From contig SEMN01000264.1 in the NCBI GenBank assembly GCA_005408345.1, positions 1 to 64,000 of the forward strand: 64,000 bases of DNA, written 5' to 3'. Shown one piece after another: positions 49,001 to 61,227 of the stretch. The stretch comes from Macquaria australasica (taxonomy: Eukaryota > Chordata > Actinopteri > Centrarchiformes > Percichthyidae). Below the pieces are notes generated by a model. It made no database searches. It saw only the letters and a program-made list of their open reading frames with translations, and had not been told where the DNA came from. Each line of letters opens with the position of its first letter. Within the stretch, counting starts at the first letter, position 1. The position numbers were made by a program, and so were the translations under genes.

Positions 49001-51622
49001 ATCTTCAGACAACAATCGCTGAATAATTGACCATTCAGTAAACCCCTCCCCCAAACAGCGATTGTCCAATCATAGCTTAGCAACTGTAACTAGGCATGGC
49101 AGGTGTGTCAAGATGTGGATTTCTCCATGTCTTCTACATGAACTGGTGAGGATGTTGACTCTTTGCCTGGGACATTTAGGCTTTAGCCTCAGTCTTTTAG
49201 CCTGTTATCATGTATGTAACCATCTACTAGCAACAAGTCGACAAAAGCCGACAAAATCTACTAGAAAAGTCCCATTGTTAATCAATTAATAAATTAAATT
49301 AATTAAACTAAGGATTTTGAGTGGTAATTCTCCCACCGTTATTATTATAAATTTGATATGTGCTATGTGAGAAATAAAAGTTTACCGGCGTAGCAACAGT
49401 AACTAAGAGGGGGCGGGGCTTATCAAATGATCAATTAGAAGATATATTAAAACCACCTACAGTACAATCACATTTCACATCATAGTTTTTAGCATCACCT
49501 CAACCTGTGCGCTTCCTTCCCAGAGTAAAGAGAATACAGCAGAGTAGGAGCCATTGAGATTATCCACCACTTGCCCAGCCACACCTGCACCAAGTTTCGG
49601 GTTGTGCAGCCGGGTGAATAAGACGTCTCCCCCAGACTTCTTGGGACGTCCCAGGAAATCATACATTTTGATCATAACCTCCAGCTGATCCCCTACGTGC
49701 CACTGTCCTCCTCCCCTCCCTGGTGGGAGAATGGTGAAGTTACTGTGGGCGGGATCACTGGTCTGATCCAGGGAAAGAGGAACTGGCAAAACTGGAGTTT
49801 CAGGCCAAGCAATGGAGTCTAGTAGGAGGCGTTCCTCCAGAGCATTCTCAGGGGTCATTGGCTGGAAGGTGCAGAAGCTGTGATGCATGTCACGGTAAGT
49901 GGAAACTTTCGGGTAGATGATGGTGGAGTTCACTTTATGCTGAAACTGGCAGAGGGTGAAGAGAGAGATGGTGACAAGATGCATCAAACGTGTACTAAAA
50001 GCAAATTAACTAAATAAGACAAAAGAGCCAAAACCTCAACATGAATGAATATTTTTTGGGGGTTGATAAGAACTGTTGAGCTGTTAGCTGCAGGAATTTT
50101 TTTTCCTTTCCCAACTTCCCCTGTGTGGCCCTTACTATGTTCTTAAAACTGACCCATGGGACAAAATGCAGGACTTTCAGGAGACTGAATGTACAAATCA
50201 TCAGGGACTCTCACTCTTTTCACAAACTCCACTGATGAGGTGAAAAGCCATTATACCTCATTGGTTTCCCCTGGCTTTATGAACAGGCTTTTGCATTGTA
50301 TCATATTAGCTACAGTATGTCCCAGTCAAGATAGAGTAGATGTCTATATTACACTGCAAGGAAATCAGATGCACCATAATCATTTAATTTTTGATTTGTT
50401 TTTGGTTGGGGGGGGGGGGTATGATTATGGATTAACTTTGGGATAAAGGAAATCATGTGCTAACTTGAAATACATGGAAACTACATTACATAGATAAGGT
50501 TTATGTTTTGGAGCATTTGGAGCACTTCATTAAGTGTCTGGGGTTGAAAACAATTTTCTTATTTTTCAGGGTTTTGCCCTCTGCCCCACTTTCTTCTTGC
50601 ATGTAGGTAGGAGGATTTATGGAACTACACTGTTTCTATACATTGGGTTTTCATTGTGGAAGTATTTGTTTCCATCCAGAATGAGGCAAAATGAAACAAA
50701 TGTTCCCTCACTGAACCCCAGATTTTAAAAAGGATGAAACTTTTCTTATTGTCAACAAATCTCATGAAAAGCCAACAATAAACTGACACTACTAACAGGT
50801 GTTACCTGTGTATCCAAAGCCTGCTATACATGGATTATTCTTCTGCTCCAAAAATTATTAAAAACACATCAGTGAGAGTCACATCGTTGCACTGGGTGAC
50901 AAAGAACATGGGCACTGTAGGTTTTTTGAGTCAATGCCACAAACACCATCCTGGTGCTGTAAATACTCACTAGAGCACCAAATGTGGATTAATCCACAAC
51001 TGAAAATAGTCTCCAACAAATTAACTATTTACTCTTGTTTGAGTAATGTTTGATTAAAGGTACAGTGTCCTGCCCAGCTGTTTATGGGCAACACTTGGAG
51101 TTGTAAAAACTATAAATTTGTGACCCATTTGTAAAGATTTATGTCTTCAGTAGGAACAAATGTTAACCATTGATGGTTTTGTTCTTGTCATGAGATGGAA
51201 AGTATAGAATAATGCCAGCCTTATCCTTTAATTAGCGAAGCTGCTGCTGTCAGCAAAGCATAATGCAGGATAGTGAGGTCAAATACTGTTAACTCAAATT
51301 GCATTTATTTGCAATGAAGAACATTACTGTTATCCTGAGCCATGTTGCATTTCAAAACATTATCCTGAAATCTGACTAATATTAAACATTTCAAACGGGG
51401 TCCACCCTTCAAACGGTCCCACTAAAACCAAGTTCTCACCTCCAGGAAGTCCATGTAGGTACCATGTAGCACAAAGATAAAGACAAACACAGCCAGAAAG
51501 AGGAAGATGGCGCCGTACTTCGGAAGGCAAATGCTGACCTCCCCTCTTAAACAAGCTCTGACCTTCATGATCAGTGACCAGTCTTCATCTCTGGCTGCAG
51601 CATAGCACTGCGACAGCTTCAT
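46009..51622 (-). CDS. nxpe3-like: NXPE family member 3-like protein, copy C (six exons)
   Basis: Exons in transcript order: 51622-51440, 49945-49499, 48879-48584, 47787-47717, 46852-46646, 46562-46009. Exon 1 is 183 nt, two codons longer than in A and B (HGTYMDFLE for YNIDFLK), giving 585 residues; the other exons match in length. It has the signal-anchor helix (GAIFLFLAVFVFIFVL), neurexophilin-like region, YGDSTIRQWF and DAWEMSLAHHLPH. The last exon is almost the same as that of copy A (LSYTIIPTTEL, GILAHLCPFPMEV). Its donor after exon 2 is GTGATG, not GTGAGG, and the 5' untranslated exon present in A and B is deleted near 51740, so expression may differ. No coding lesion seen. Confidence 0.88.
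47912..48319. repeat. miniature DNA element in intron 3 of copy C
   Basis: Equivalent in position and length to the element at 19339-19745 in copy A, in reverse orientation as the gene is. Both lack the roughly 200-base internal part present in copy B. Confidence 0.65.
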
Positions 51623-53633
51623 CTAGTGCTGGATTAAAAAATAAAACAACAAATGGGTAACTGACACCTTATTATGCTAAAGAATATTACTCGCTAAAAC
51701 TTGAACTCAATAGAAAAAACCTCTCTGTACAAAGTTGTATGACGTACAGTTTAACATGGTGATTCACTCCCGGGTAAATCTTTCATGTACCCTATGCAAC
51801 ATAATAAATATTTGAAAACATTTGGACACTGCAGTATGTTGCAATCTGACAGCACACTCTGCAAAGTTACCCCTACAACAAGTTGCACATACAGTAAATC
51901 TGTTTTCATTCTCATTGCACACATCAGAGATACCCGTGTGCTTCCTGCCAATTGCAGTTTTCCACTACTGTTCAAATGTCTGCCTGCCAACAATACTAAT
52001 GCAGTTGATGTAAGAGAAATCAAACAATCTGATCTAATGTACTCTATGATAGAGTTAATTTTAGAGTAAGAGTTTAGGTTACATTCATCCTCTGCAGACA
52101 TGCAGCAAACGCAGGCAATGACTCCTTCCTGTTCAGGATTTACATTGAAATATCCATATAAACTGTTGCTACAGCAATGTGCCGGGAACAAACAGGTGAA
52201 GCTCAATTTAGTTCAGTTTTAGTTAGCAAGTACAGATACTGCAGTATTCAGTTGGGGAAAATGGAGTAAAGCTGGGAAACATATAGGAACATCTAAAAGA
52301 CATTTGTGTGGAAACACACCATTCACTAATGGCAAAAACTGAGCTTAATCGGAATTTGCAATATTTTTTAACAACAAAATTACTTCCATAAAAGCAGCTG
52401 TTGTCATAGATGATAACAATGTCAATCGACCTAGGAAAAAAAAATTGCAAACATGTTGAAATATTTCTGATCAGGAACTATATAGGCTTGTGAATGAAAG
52501 TAAGTCTTCCACATGCTGTCTTGACCCAGTCTCCACTACATTTTTTAAGAATTGTTTTAATTGTGTAGCGGTATTAGTCTTACACAACATCACCAAATAC
52601 ATGGGCCTTAATGCAAGTGGATACAAATTGAAGTAGAGATATGACACTCAACTTCGGCTATCAGAAATAATCAATATTTATATTAAATAACAGAATTTAA
52701 TTAACATGAAATTCACCTCGGGACACTCTTGAAAAAGCCAATTAATGAATTCAGTCTCGGTCTAAAGGTTGCTACAGAGTTCTTGACTCATGTACAGTGA
52801 CCTTAATACTTGATACACACAAACCACATAGTAATCAAGTTCTTTATAAATGAAAGGTTTATTAAACTACTAACTACGCACACAAGTATAACTACTAGAC
52901 ATACAAATTAATGAATAAATGCAACCATGAATAAATCCAATGAATACAGCAATGAACAATTAATACATTCATGAATGAAATTATGAATACAACAACAGAC
53001 AATTAATGCATCAAACGAGTACCATTTTATATCGGATGACACAGTGAATGATTATCTTGGCAGGCTGTGTTAACTTGTGTAAACACAGGAAACCACTAAG
53101 TGGATAAAACTCATTACTGACCAGTGAAATCACCTCAATGCATCGTTCAGCAGCTGAGAGGTTATTAGGAAGCAGAGTGAAATACTTTACGATTCTTTAT
53201 CATGATTATATTGAAGGGAGATTTTATTCTTGATCTAACGCTAAATTACTTTAGGTAATCTACTGTATAGCATCAACCCCAATATCATAGGAAAAGTAAA
53301 GTACTCCATTAAATGAATGTGTCGCTTAGATGTATTCTTATAGAGTGTACAATTTTAGCCTGATTCTTTCAGCTGCAACCCCGGCGGTGTCAAACGGGCT
53401 TGGGAGCAAATAAAAAATAAATATAAAAACATAATTTAGTGGTAAATAGGCTTACATTCATCTCTTATAAGTACAGAGCTTTAGTGCTTCAGTCAGTCTC
53501 TGTTGTAGGATGATATCAGGATACAAAAGCACAATGAAATGGCTTTGACTTTGCTTGCAAGAAGCTGACACAGATAAGTCAGTCCCTCCGATGAGAAACT
53601 ATCATTCAGGGTTCAGGGCAAATCACAGCACTG
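51623..53633. other. upstream region of copy C, no gene recognised
   Basis: 51680-52350 parallels the region upstream of copy B (41090-41810). 52350-53633 has no counterpart in unit B and no coding feature. It is AT-rich, with a stretch of ATGAATACA-like degenerate repeats at about 52880-53000. Confidence 0.5.
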
Positions 53634-54252
53634 GATGGAAATGGTCAAAGTAAAATACAAGTAGCTCAAAAGTATACACATATACAGTATACTAGAATGG
53701 TTAGTGGCAACATTTAGTTTTCATGTCTATAAAATGAAACTTCAAATACAATCAAATGATTTTCAGCACACCGTGTGTCTTACCTCAGCAGAGATTCGTT
53801 TGGAGAGATCACAGTGATGAACTCTAATGTGATCCTGCAGTTTATCGTTGCAGTAAACTTTGTTCTGTTTGCTTGACTTCCACGTAATTCATTTGTGGGT
53901 GGTGATCAATAATAGCACTGCACCTAAAATGGACAACAGTATCTCATATTGTTGATGCCAGTTCTTCTTAACCACTCCCATGTGCTAAAATAGTTGTCCT
54001 TTCTTTTAACAGATCTGCACAGCTGTTCAAAAAGAGAATAAAAAAGCAGGGAGTAGGGGCTTCACGGTGGAAGCTTTAAAATACCCAAACTGAAACAAAT
54101 AAAAAAAAGAAATAAAGGGAACACTTTGTTATATGTAAACCAGTGAGTGGCTGCATCTTAACAAGAGGTTTCTGACCAGTAGTAGGAGCAGCCTGTCTGG
54201 ATTTACTTCACTGTACTTTACATTGTGCTGTTTCGCAGTCAGACTCCCTTCC
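53634..54252. repeat. segmental duplicate of the 42755-43370 block
   Basis: Partner of the block upstream of copy B. Differences are few single-base changes by eye (for example TTCACGGTGG is retained and an A-tract is one longer), suggesting a fairly recent duplication. Confidence 0.8.
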
Positions 54253-54364
54253 ACGCCTCCCAATTTACAGCAATTGAAAATGGAAGATTTTAAATGCCAT
54301 ATAAAAGAGGATAAATGCAAAAGAGGAGGACATTTAAAATAAAAACACAACATTATATTTTAAT

Positions 54365-54600
54365 AATTCATTCAAATTCTTTGACATTGTTTTCATTTTC
54401 AATTACACATTTCAGTTTTTGCAATTAAGCTTTCAATTTGAGCATTTACATTTAAGCTTTACTATTTCACTATATCAGGATTTTAAATTTCACTTTTCAT
54501 TTTCAAATTGCCATTTCACAATATCAATTTGTCATTTCAATATCAAATTTACTTTTTCAGTTTCCTTTTTTTTCATTTTAACATTTAATTATGGCCTGAT
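54365..54600. repeat. degenerate TTTCAATTT-type low-complexity tract
   Basis: Many diverged copies of a TTTCANTTT / CATTTCA pattern in tandem. Open frames crossing it are rich in Phe, Ser and His only because of the repeat. Confidence 0.75.
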
Positions 54601-55639
54601 TATCCCAAGTACAAAAATGTAATAATAGTTTGTCATTTTACCTTTTATTTTAAATTCTGGGTAAAATGATCCTCCATAGCTCTGTGCTGGACAACATTGA
54701 AATGCAATACACCTTTTCACTTTGTTTTCTGTGTTGGGATTTGATTTTAATGTGGCATAGAAAACTATGATAAGTCATTCATTTATTAAAGACAAAAACT
54801 AAATAATTTTAACATATATTTTTCATTTAATTATGACAGTGAATGCATACATAAAAAGCAAATACAAATAACAAAGTGTGTTGTATTTCTATTTATTTTT
54901 TAATTTGATTTGTTTTTCATTTAGACATTTTACATCTTCTACAGTATACTTCACAAGGATATACAATTTTAGCAAACCACGAGAGTGGAAGTCTGAGACA
55001 GAAGGGTAAGAAAAGCCTGACGACAAGTTCCCATCACAATCGACTTATGTTCTCTTCACTCTATTATTCTGCTGCTTCTTCTGTTTATTTTATTTGCAAT
55101 GATTTAGCTTTAGCAAAGCTGACTTTAAACTGGTCGCCACATTTTGAACTTTAAATATTCTATTCATTTTAAATTCCTCTACGCTATTCTATTCCATTTT
55201 TAGTATCTCTACTGTTTTTTGTTTTGTTTTTTGTCATCAGACATTTTCAGACTTCATAGTTATTGTGGAGCTGTGGTTTTTAAGACAAGAAAAAAAACGG
55301 ATCCTGCTCCCAGTCCCACAGTTTTCACTCTCTGAAATCACATTTAGTCATCGCTTCAGTGCCCGGCTGTTGGGCATCACTTGGCTTTTTAAAAACTATA
55401 CATTTGGGACCCATTTGTAAAGATTTATGTCTTCTTGTGTTTTACTTTTAATCTGCATTAATTCAATTAGTTTTATTGTTGTTTCAGACTGATTATTTTG
55501 ATTTATATCTTAGACTGTAAACATCTTTAGAGTCATTCTTTACTGCCTGTAGTTACAAACTTGTGAAATTTCCCACCAAGGAGATACATATTTATTAGAA
55601 GTCACACAAAATGCCAGTCCTGTCTCTCTGCTCCCTCAC

Positions 55640-56747
55640 CTTTGAAAGAGCTTCTCCTCCTTGGCCTTGAGGTTTTCTTTGAAATCTCTCCTGGAGTGGT
55701 AGATCCTGGCATCACAACTCAGCTTCTTTGGCTTGTAGCAGAACCAAGGCTCACCTGTACGGAGGTCAGTGTAGTTGCACAGCGGCTGCTGGGTTGGATG
55801 TAGGCAGATGTTACAGGTGGTAGTTTCAGAGAGTAAGCCTGAGCGGAAGACACTCTGGAAGTCCACTCTATCTGGCTGTTCGCTGTTCAGCCTGCGCAGC
55901 ACTGTGACAGCCTCACTAGGGTGAACCAGCGTCACCTGATGGGACAGAGAACCAGAGTTTTCACCAAGTCCAGTCATGTTCAGTCATATCAATAAAGACA
56001 AAGTAAATACTAGTTAAAGCTGCACACTTTAGGCATAAACCAGATTCATCTTCAGACAACAATCATTGGATAATTGACCATTCACTAAACCCCTCCCCCA
56101 AACAGCGATTGTCCAATCATAGCTTAGCAACTGTAACTAGGCATGGCAGGTGTGTCAAGATTTGGATATCTCCATGTCTTCTACATGAATCATTAACTGG
56201 TGAGGATGTTGACTCTTTGCCTGGGACATTTAGGCTTTAGCCTCAGTCTTTTAGCCCAATATCATGTATGTAACCATCTACTAGCAACAAGTCCTATTGT
56301 TTTTAAAATTACTAAGAATTTTGAGTGGTAATTCTCCCACTGGTATTATTATAAACTACATATGTCTTGAGTGAGAAATAAAAGTTAAGAGGCATAGCAA
56401 CAATAGCTAAGGGGGCGGGGCTTATCAAACGATTAATTAGAAGATAGATTAAAACCACCTACAGTACAATCACATTTCACATCATAGTTTTTAGCATCAC
56501 CTCAACCTGTGCGCTTCCTTCCCAGAGTAAAGAGAATACAGCAGAGTAGGAGCCATTGAGATTATCCACCACTTGCCCAGCCACACCTGCACCAAGTTTC
56601 AGGTTGTGCAGTCGGGTGAATAAGACGTCTCCCCCAGACTTCTTGGGACGTCCCAGGGCATACTTTGGAAGGCAAATGTTGACCTCCCCTCTTAAACAAG
56701 CTCTGACCTTCATGGTCAGTGACCAGTCTTCATCTCTGGCTGCTACT
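55640..56747 (-). pseudogene. NXPE3-like relic, copy D (exons 1-3 only, exons 1 and 2 fused)
   Basis: Exon 3 is intact at 55935-55640, with donor and acceptor. Upstream, the end of exon 2 (from 56501) is joined directly to part of exon 1 at about 56657, reading CLPKYA then LGRPKKSGG. The exon 1 donor, intron 1, the membrane helix and the first two thirds of exon 2 are gone. The exon 1 start is also lost by a deletion near 56743 that removes the ATG. Exons 4-6 are absent. The fusion stays in frame, but no functional protein is expected. Confidence 0.88.
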
Positions 56748-56799
56748 GGATTAAAAAATAAAAAACAAATGGGTAACTGACACCTTATTATGCCAAAGA

Positions 56800-58560
56800 A
56801 TATTACTTGCTAAAACTTGAACCCAATAGGGAAATCCTTTCTATACAAAATTGTGTGACATGTCTGACTTTCAATCATTAGCACTAAACTAAATCCAGCC
56901 TCTCTCCCCTTGCAGTTTAACATGATGATTCATTCCCAGATGACTGTTTTCACTCCTATTACCCCTCACACAGATTGCATACATACTGACTTGTTGACAG
57001 ACATACCCTATTGTATTGCTGACTTAAATTTACTTAATTAAAACATTTAGCATTATTTACAGACTATGTGTGGTCTCCCTCTTTTGTCACATACTTTTGA
57101 GCCAGGTTGTGACAAAATGGGGGCTCGTCTGGGATGATTTTCTTTATCTGGCAAGTTTTCTAATAAAGCAATCTACATCGTGCCTAACAACGCCCCTTAG
57201 CTGTTATAAACTCACAGTAAACCACGGGCTGGCGTGGCTTTATTGCTTTTATAAAACAGTGGCTACATATACCTGGCAAGGTTTCATAAAATAAACACAC
57301 AGCAACAAAAAATGCACATTGCCAGATCTTTCTCAGCACACCGGGTCTGAAAACAGTGAACGGACCACATGGTGTTTTTAACTGTCCCGGCTTCGTTTCT
57401 CAACTTTTCCAGCTCTTTACTTCCTCTCTCATTAATTTCAGTGTGTCTCCTTTCTTTTTTATCTTCCTCCTCTATCCTGTCCATCTCTTTCAACCACTCA
57501 CCCACGCATTCCTTTACAAGAACCTTTCAAAAGAACAGCTCATTGTTCTTTTTCTTTTTTTAGAGGGCGGGGGTTACTAGGTTTATCTGCGAAATCAGAT
57601 TCAAACTTAGACACCCCACCAATATAATTTCATTTTGCATGTGTAGACTGGTTTAGCAGCACTAAATGACTTGTATTGCCAGAACTAATGTCAGTGATCT
57701 GCACTAAACATTACACAAGGTGACGGCATATCCCTCTGCTTTGTCAGTTAATTCTTTGACTTTACCCTGGTATGTGTTATGTATATAAAGTTGCCTTGAA
57801 TGCAATTCATGCAACACTGTGACTGGCTGGTTCTCACTGTTCACGTAAAGGGAAGTGGATTTAGGGCAGGCAGTGAAATTTGGGCACCATGATAAGAAGA
57901 ACCGCTCTCACGAAGCATGACTCAGTTCCCTTCGTTTGTACCAAAGAGCCGTTGAAAAGAATCAGATCGTTCACGAACGTAATATCACTAATTCTGCTGT
58001 TAGGTTTGAACTAGTACTATTTGTGTCATCTCTATCTTACACTAATCTGCAATAGTAAAAGTTTGGGCCTTGCCTTTAGAGGAGGCTAGAGAGTGAATTG
58101 GTCTCAGGTTTAGCTATGTATGACTTGAGTTAGTAGTATTAAAGCTGCTACAAGAGTTTTGTCTATTGGTTGTGATTGAGATTAGTTTGTCTGTGTATAC
58201 ATAGGTTTGGTTAGTTTGGTTGAGGTTCCTGCATGGTTTATTGCTTTGAGCTGTAGTGCTGTCTTGTGTAGGGCTCGAAACAGTTTTGGAAATGTACGGC
58301 CATGGTAACAGTGTTGATTGTTTGGTGTGCACATTGTAGAATTGGAGCTTTCCCTGGTAATGTTTTCCTTTCAGATTCGTTTGTAAAAATCTTAGTAATG
58401 TTGCAGTGAAAACGGTTAGAGCAGTTGTCTCTGGGGTACATCCCTGGACTCGAGGGGGGAGGGGGGGCACTGTGCGTTGTGTCTTCCTTGTTTGTGCTCG
58501 GGTGGTGTTTAGTGCATAAATACCCACTGTAAGTAACTGCATGAAGACTAGGGTTGAGAT
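56800..58560. other. repeat-rich region right of the NXPE array
   Basis: 56800-56960 continues the NXPE 5' flank. Beyond it only short domain-free frames are seen. The segment 57840-57990 has AGAGCCGTT and CGTTCACGAACG motifs reminiscent of transposon ends, not identified further. The stretch 58100-58560 may be the 5' region of the retroelement that follows. Confidence 0.4.
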
Positions 58561-58587
58561 GAATAAGTTTCTGGGTGGGTATTTGTA

Positions 58588-58970
58588 TTGCACCTCAGGG
58601 ATCAGTACTGTCTTGTTATTGCTGGCTTTGTGCAGTCTCTGTCTGAGGAACTTTTGAATAGTTGTACAAAAGAGCAACTTTTGAAGCTTGTTGAGCATTA
58701 TGATGTTGATGTTGGAGAAACATGGTTAAAGGAGGAAATTAAAGGGTCGTTGAGGCCTGATTCCTATCCATTGCCTCGTGCCAAGGACTGCATTGACCAA
58801 GTTGGTGCAGCAAAGTATGTGAGTAAACTCGTTCTATTAAAGGGGTGTCATTAACCGCAAGAACTCAAGAAATATCTGCTTTCATAACACCATCTGGCTT
58901 GTTCTCTTATACAGTCATGGGTTTTGGCTTACGTAACTCACCAGCTACATTTCAAAGAATAAAGCATAAC
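58588..58970 (+). pseudogene. Gypsy-like retroelement fragment (gag-like start joined to reverse transcriptase)
   Basis: The open frame at 58588-58854 begins with a gag-like N-terminal segment (LSEELLNSCTKEQLLKLVEHY) and passes in frame into the start of a Ty3/Gypsy-type reverse transcriptase (DSYPLPRAKDCIDQVG; KLVLLKG), where the usual first catalytic Asp is Val. After a stop, similarity continues in other frames to about 58970 (the region coding MGFGLRNSPATFQ, partly frame-shifted). Most of gag, protease and the rest of pol are missing, consistent with an internally deleted old copy. Confidence 0.6.
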
Positions 58971-59132
58971 CAAGGCGGCCAACACAGAGATGTATAGACA
59001 CACATTAAATGCACACATTAAAGCAAAAGAAAGCCTACTCAGATCGTGCACACACACGCACAACGCTACGTTGTTGACATCCTCCTCTGTATAGTGAGTT
59101 ACAAAAATCAGTGAGTTTGTAGCTGTTCTCAC

Positions 59133-59283
59133 CTGTCTGAAAAGGGTTCTGCAAGTCTTGTGCACTGCAAAGTCCTTTACAGTCTGCTCTAGGTTCAACT
59201 CATCTGCTTTTGAGCTGACAAACTCAACATCTTGGGTGTGTCCGCCAGTGAACGTACCCTTTTGGAAATGTATTTCTCCAGAG
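59133..59283 (-). other. possible coding exon remnant
   Basis: The minus-strand frame reads TGGHTQDVEFVSSKADEL and then EQTVKDFAVHKTCRTLF, ending in CAG before a good donor GTGAGAAC at 59132. It looks coding in character but no family is recognised. A hAT miniature element is inserted directly at its upstream edge (59284), and continuity beyond that requires a frame change. Could be a retroelement piece. Confidence 0.25.
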
Positions 59284-59831
59284 CAGTGGTGGAATGTAAC
59301 GTCTTACAAACTGTACTTAAGTACAGTTTTGAGGTACTTGTGCATTTTCTGCTACTTTATACTTCTACTCCACTACATTTCAGAGGCAGATATTGTACTT
59401 TTTACTCCGCTACATTTATTTCATAACTTAAGTTACTAGTTACTTTGCAGATTCAGATTATTAGTACAAAATATAATCAACAAATCAATTATGACAAATC
59501 AATTATGATTCAATTATTACTTTTTTGAACCTGGGGGGGAATTCTCAAGCTACCCAGCAGACAAAGTATATATAGTAGTTAAAATTAGCCCCACCTTTAC
59601 CAGCTTCAACATTAAAAATTTTGTACACATTAATGCATCAATAATCATTGATCACCTATATATCATTCTGAAATGGGCCATTCTGAATAATGAGTAGCCA
59701 ACGTTTACTTTTGGTACTTTTGATGCTAATAGAGTTTGAATGCAGGACTTTTACTTGTAACAGAGTATTTTTACACTGTAGTATTGCTACTTTTACTTAA
59801 GTAGCAGATCTGAATACTTCTTCCCCCACTG
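59284..59831. mobile_element. hAT-type miniature element
   Basis: This 548-bp unit starts CAGTGGTGGAATGTAAC and ends CTTCCCCCACTG. Flanks are CTCCAGAG (59276-59283) and TTCCAGAG (59832-59839), an 8-bp target duplication with one mismatch. The interior has the ACTTTTACTT / AAGTACAGTTTT sequence typical of a very common fish non-autonomous hAT family. Related decayed sequence lies at about 41860-42780. Confidence 0.87.
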
Positions 59832-60189
59832 TTCCAGAGTGTCAGCTGAGTGCAGAGTGTCACTTATCTGGACATGGAACTCTGCCCTCTTGCGGCCGCA
59901 GACACATCAGCAGCTTCTTCTCTGCTGCAGCTGCTGCATCTGCTCTCACACAGTTTATCATGACTTTTTCGTGTATGTACAAGTACACAAAAATACGACT
60001 TTGTTACAATTGTGAGAGTAAATGTAATCCGTTACTTCCACCCTGTAATTTATCTGTCTCTGTGCTCTGCTAGCGAACTTACAGCGACGTAAAACTTGGC
60101 GTTTTCATTAAATTGGCATAACAGTAATACTCCTTTTGGGACTTTCAGAGTCTCTGTGGTACTTAAAAAGATCTTATTTTCTGGCTTCT

Positions 60190-60419
60190 TTATGACACTG
60201 CGACCTCACCAACCACGTGAAGCAGCCACGCCTGCAGCCGCGCGTAAAGACCGCAACATCAACCGCGACACGAGCAGAGAGAGGCTGACATGATGGAGCG
60301 GAGGTGAGCTGCTGCGGGGAGCAGTGGGTGGAGTTAAGGATGCTTTAGGCACAGGAGAAGTTGTTGCCTTCACACGCCGAAGCCATGCGTAATAAGTGTG
60401 ACCGCCGCCGGTGAGGAGG
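60190..60419 (+). promoter_or_regulatory. CpG-rich promoter-like region
   Basis: CpG density rises sharply from about 60200 (CAGCCGCGCGTAAAGACCGC) and stays high to 60650, unlike the AT-rich surroundings. Its position just upstream of a candidate first coding exon suggests a CpG-island promoter. No TATA box seen. Confidence 0.5.
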
Positions 60420-60645
60420 ATGCTGGAGCATGAGGCAGGAGCAGACATGCGACTGGTCCGTCAGATCAACACAGGTATGAAGATCCAGGCCGGGGGCGAG
60501 CACATGGGCTGCAGTAAGGTCGGAGAAAATCAGGAGAACCAGGTCATCTGTTTGCAGCGTCAAGACGAGGTGGTGCGGGTTTGTCCGGGAAGTCCGCGCA
60601 GTCCTCGCCGCGCCATCGCGACGCGTCTCTCCTCCGGATCCGCAG
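60420..60645 (+). CDS. candidate first coding exon of an unidentified gene
   Basis: Open frame from the ATG at 60420 to a donor (CCGCAG then GTAAAAGC) at 60645: 75 codons plus one base. Several in-frame ATGs exist. One gives MGCSKVGENQENQV, a start compatible with N-myristoylation and palmitoylation (inference). The exon also has a basic, Ser/Pro-rich end (CPGSPRSPRRAIATRLSSG). CpG richness and the donor support a real exon. The remaining 3.3 kb of the window would be intron. I do not recognise the gene. Confidence 0.45.
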
Positions 60646-61177
60646 GTAAAAGCATCCTATGCAGCATATGGGACTAGAAAAAGTGGTCGGGGTTTTGCAT
60701 AACAGTAACACGAATTTTCATATAATATGTCATCACTTGTGTGGTTGATATTGTATCCTCAATTTATATCATCAATTACACTAATTTCACTGTTGAGTGT
60801 GGTCTGAAACGAGGACGTGGCTCCAGTCTGCTCCAAATGACTGCACAGGACAACTCAAGACTTATACATTTAAATAATTCAATAAGTTATGAATTACACA
60901 GTCGGTTTATGGCAGAGGTTTGAAATTGGTTTATGGGGACCACCAGGGTCCTAGTTTGATGTAGTAATATTTCATTTTCAGTTACCAGGAGTTAGAGCCC
61001 CCTGGACAGTCATGTTAGTTTTTATCCCACTGGGTGGATCATCAATGTGTGAAAATATTTGTTGCTGTATCTGTGAGGAGACGTTACCTGATTGGTATTA
61101 TTCAGAAACACTGACCTTAAATTACTCTTAATTTTCCATGACAATCTCTAACTTGAAACATTTTCCATCTGAGTTGA

Positions 61178-61227
<50 letters not shown>

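Noticed and set aside
54419..54622. 67-codon Phe/Ser/His-rich frame
   Set aside because: Translation of a degenerate TTTCAATTT repeat.
57369..57563. Ser/Leu/Phe-rich frames on both strands
   Set aside because: Pyrimidine-rich low-complexity sequence without domain or splice support.
57840..57990. Segment with AGAGCCGTT and CGTTCACGAACG motifs
   Set aside because: Looks like part of a dispersed repeat, but neither end nor target duplication could be defined, so it was not called as an element.
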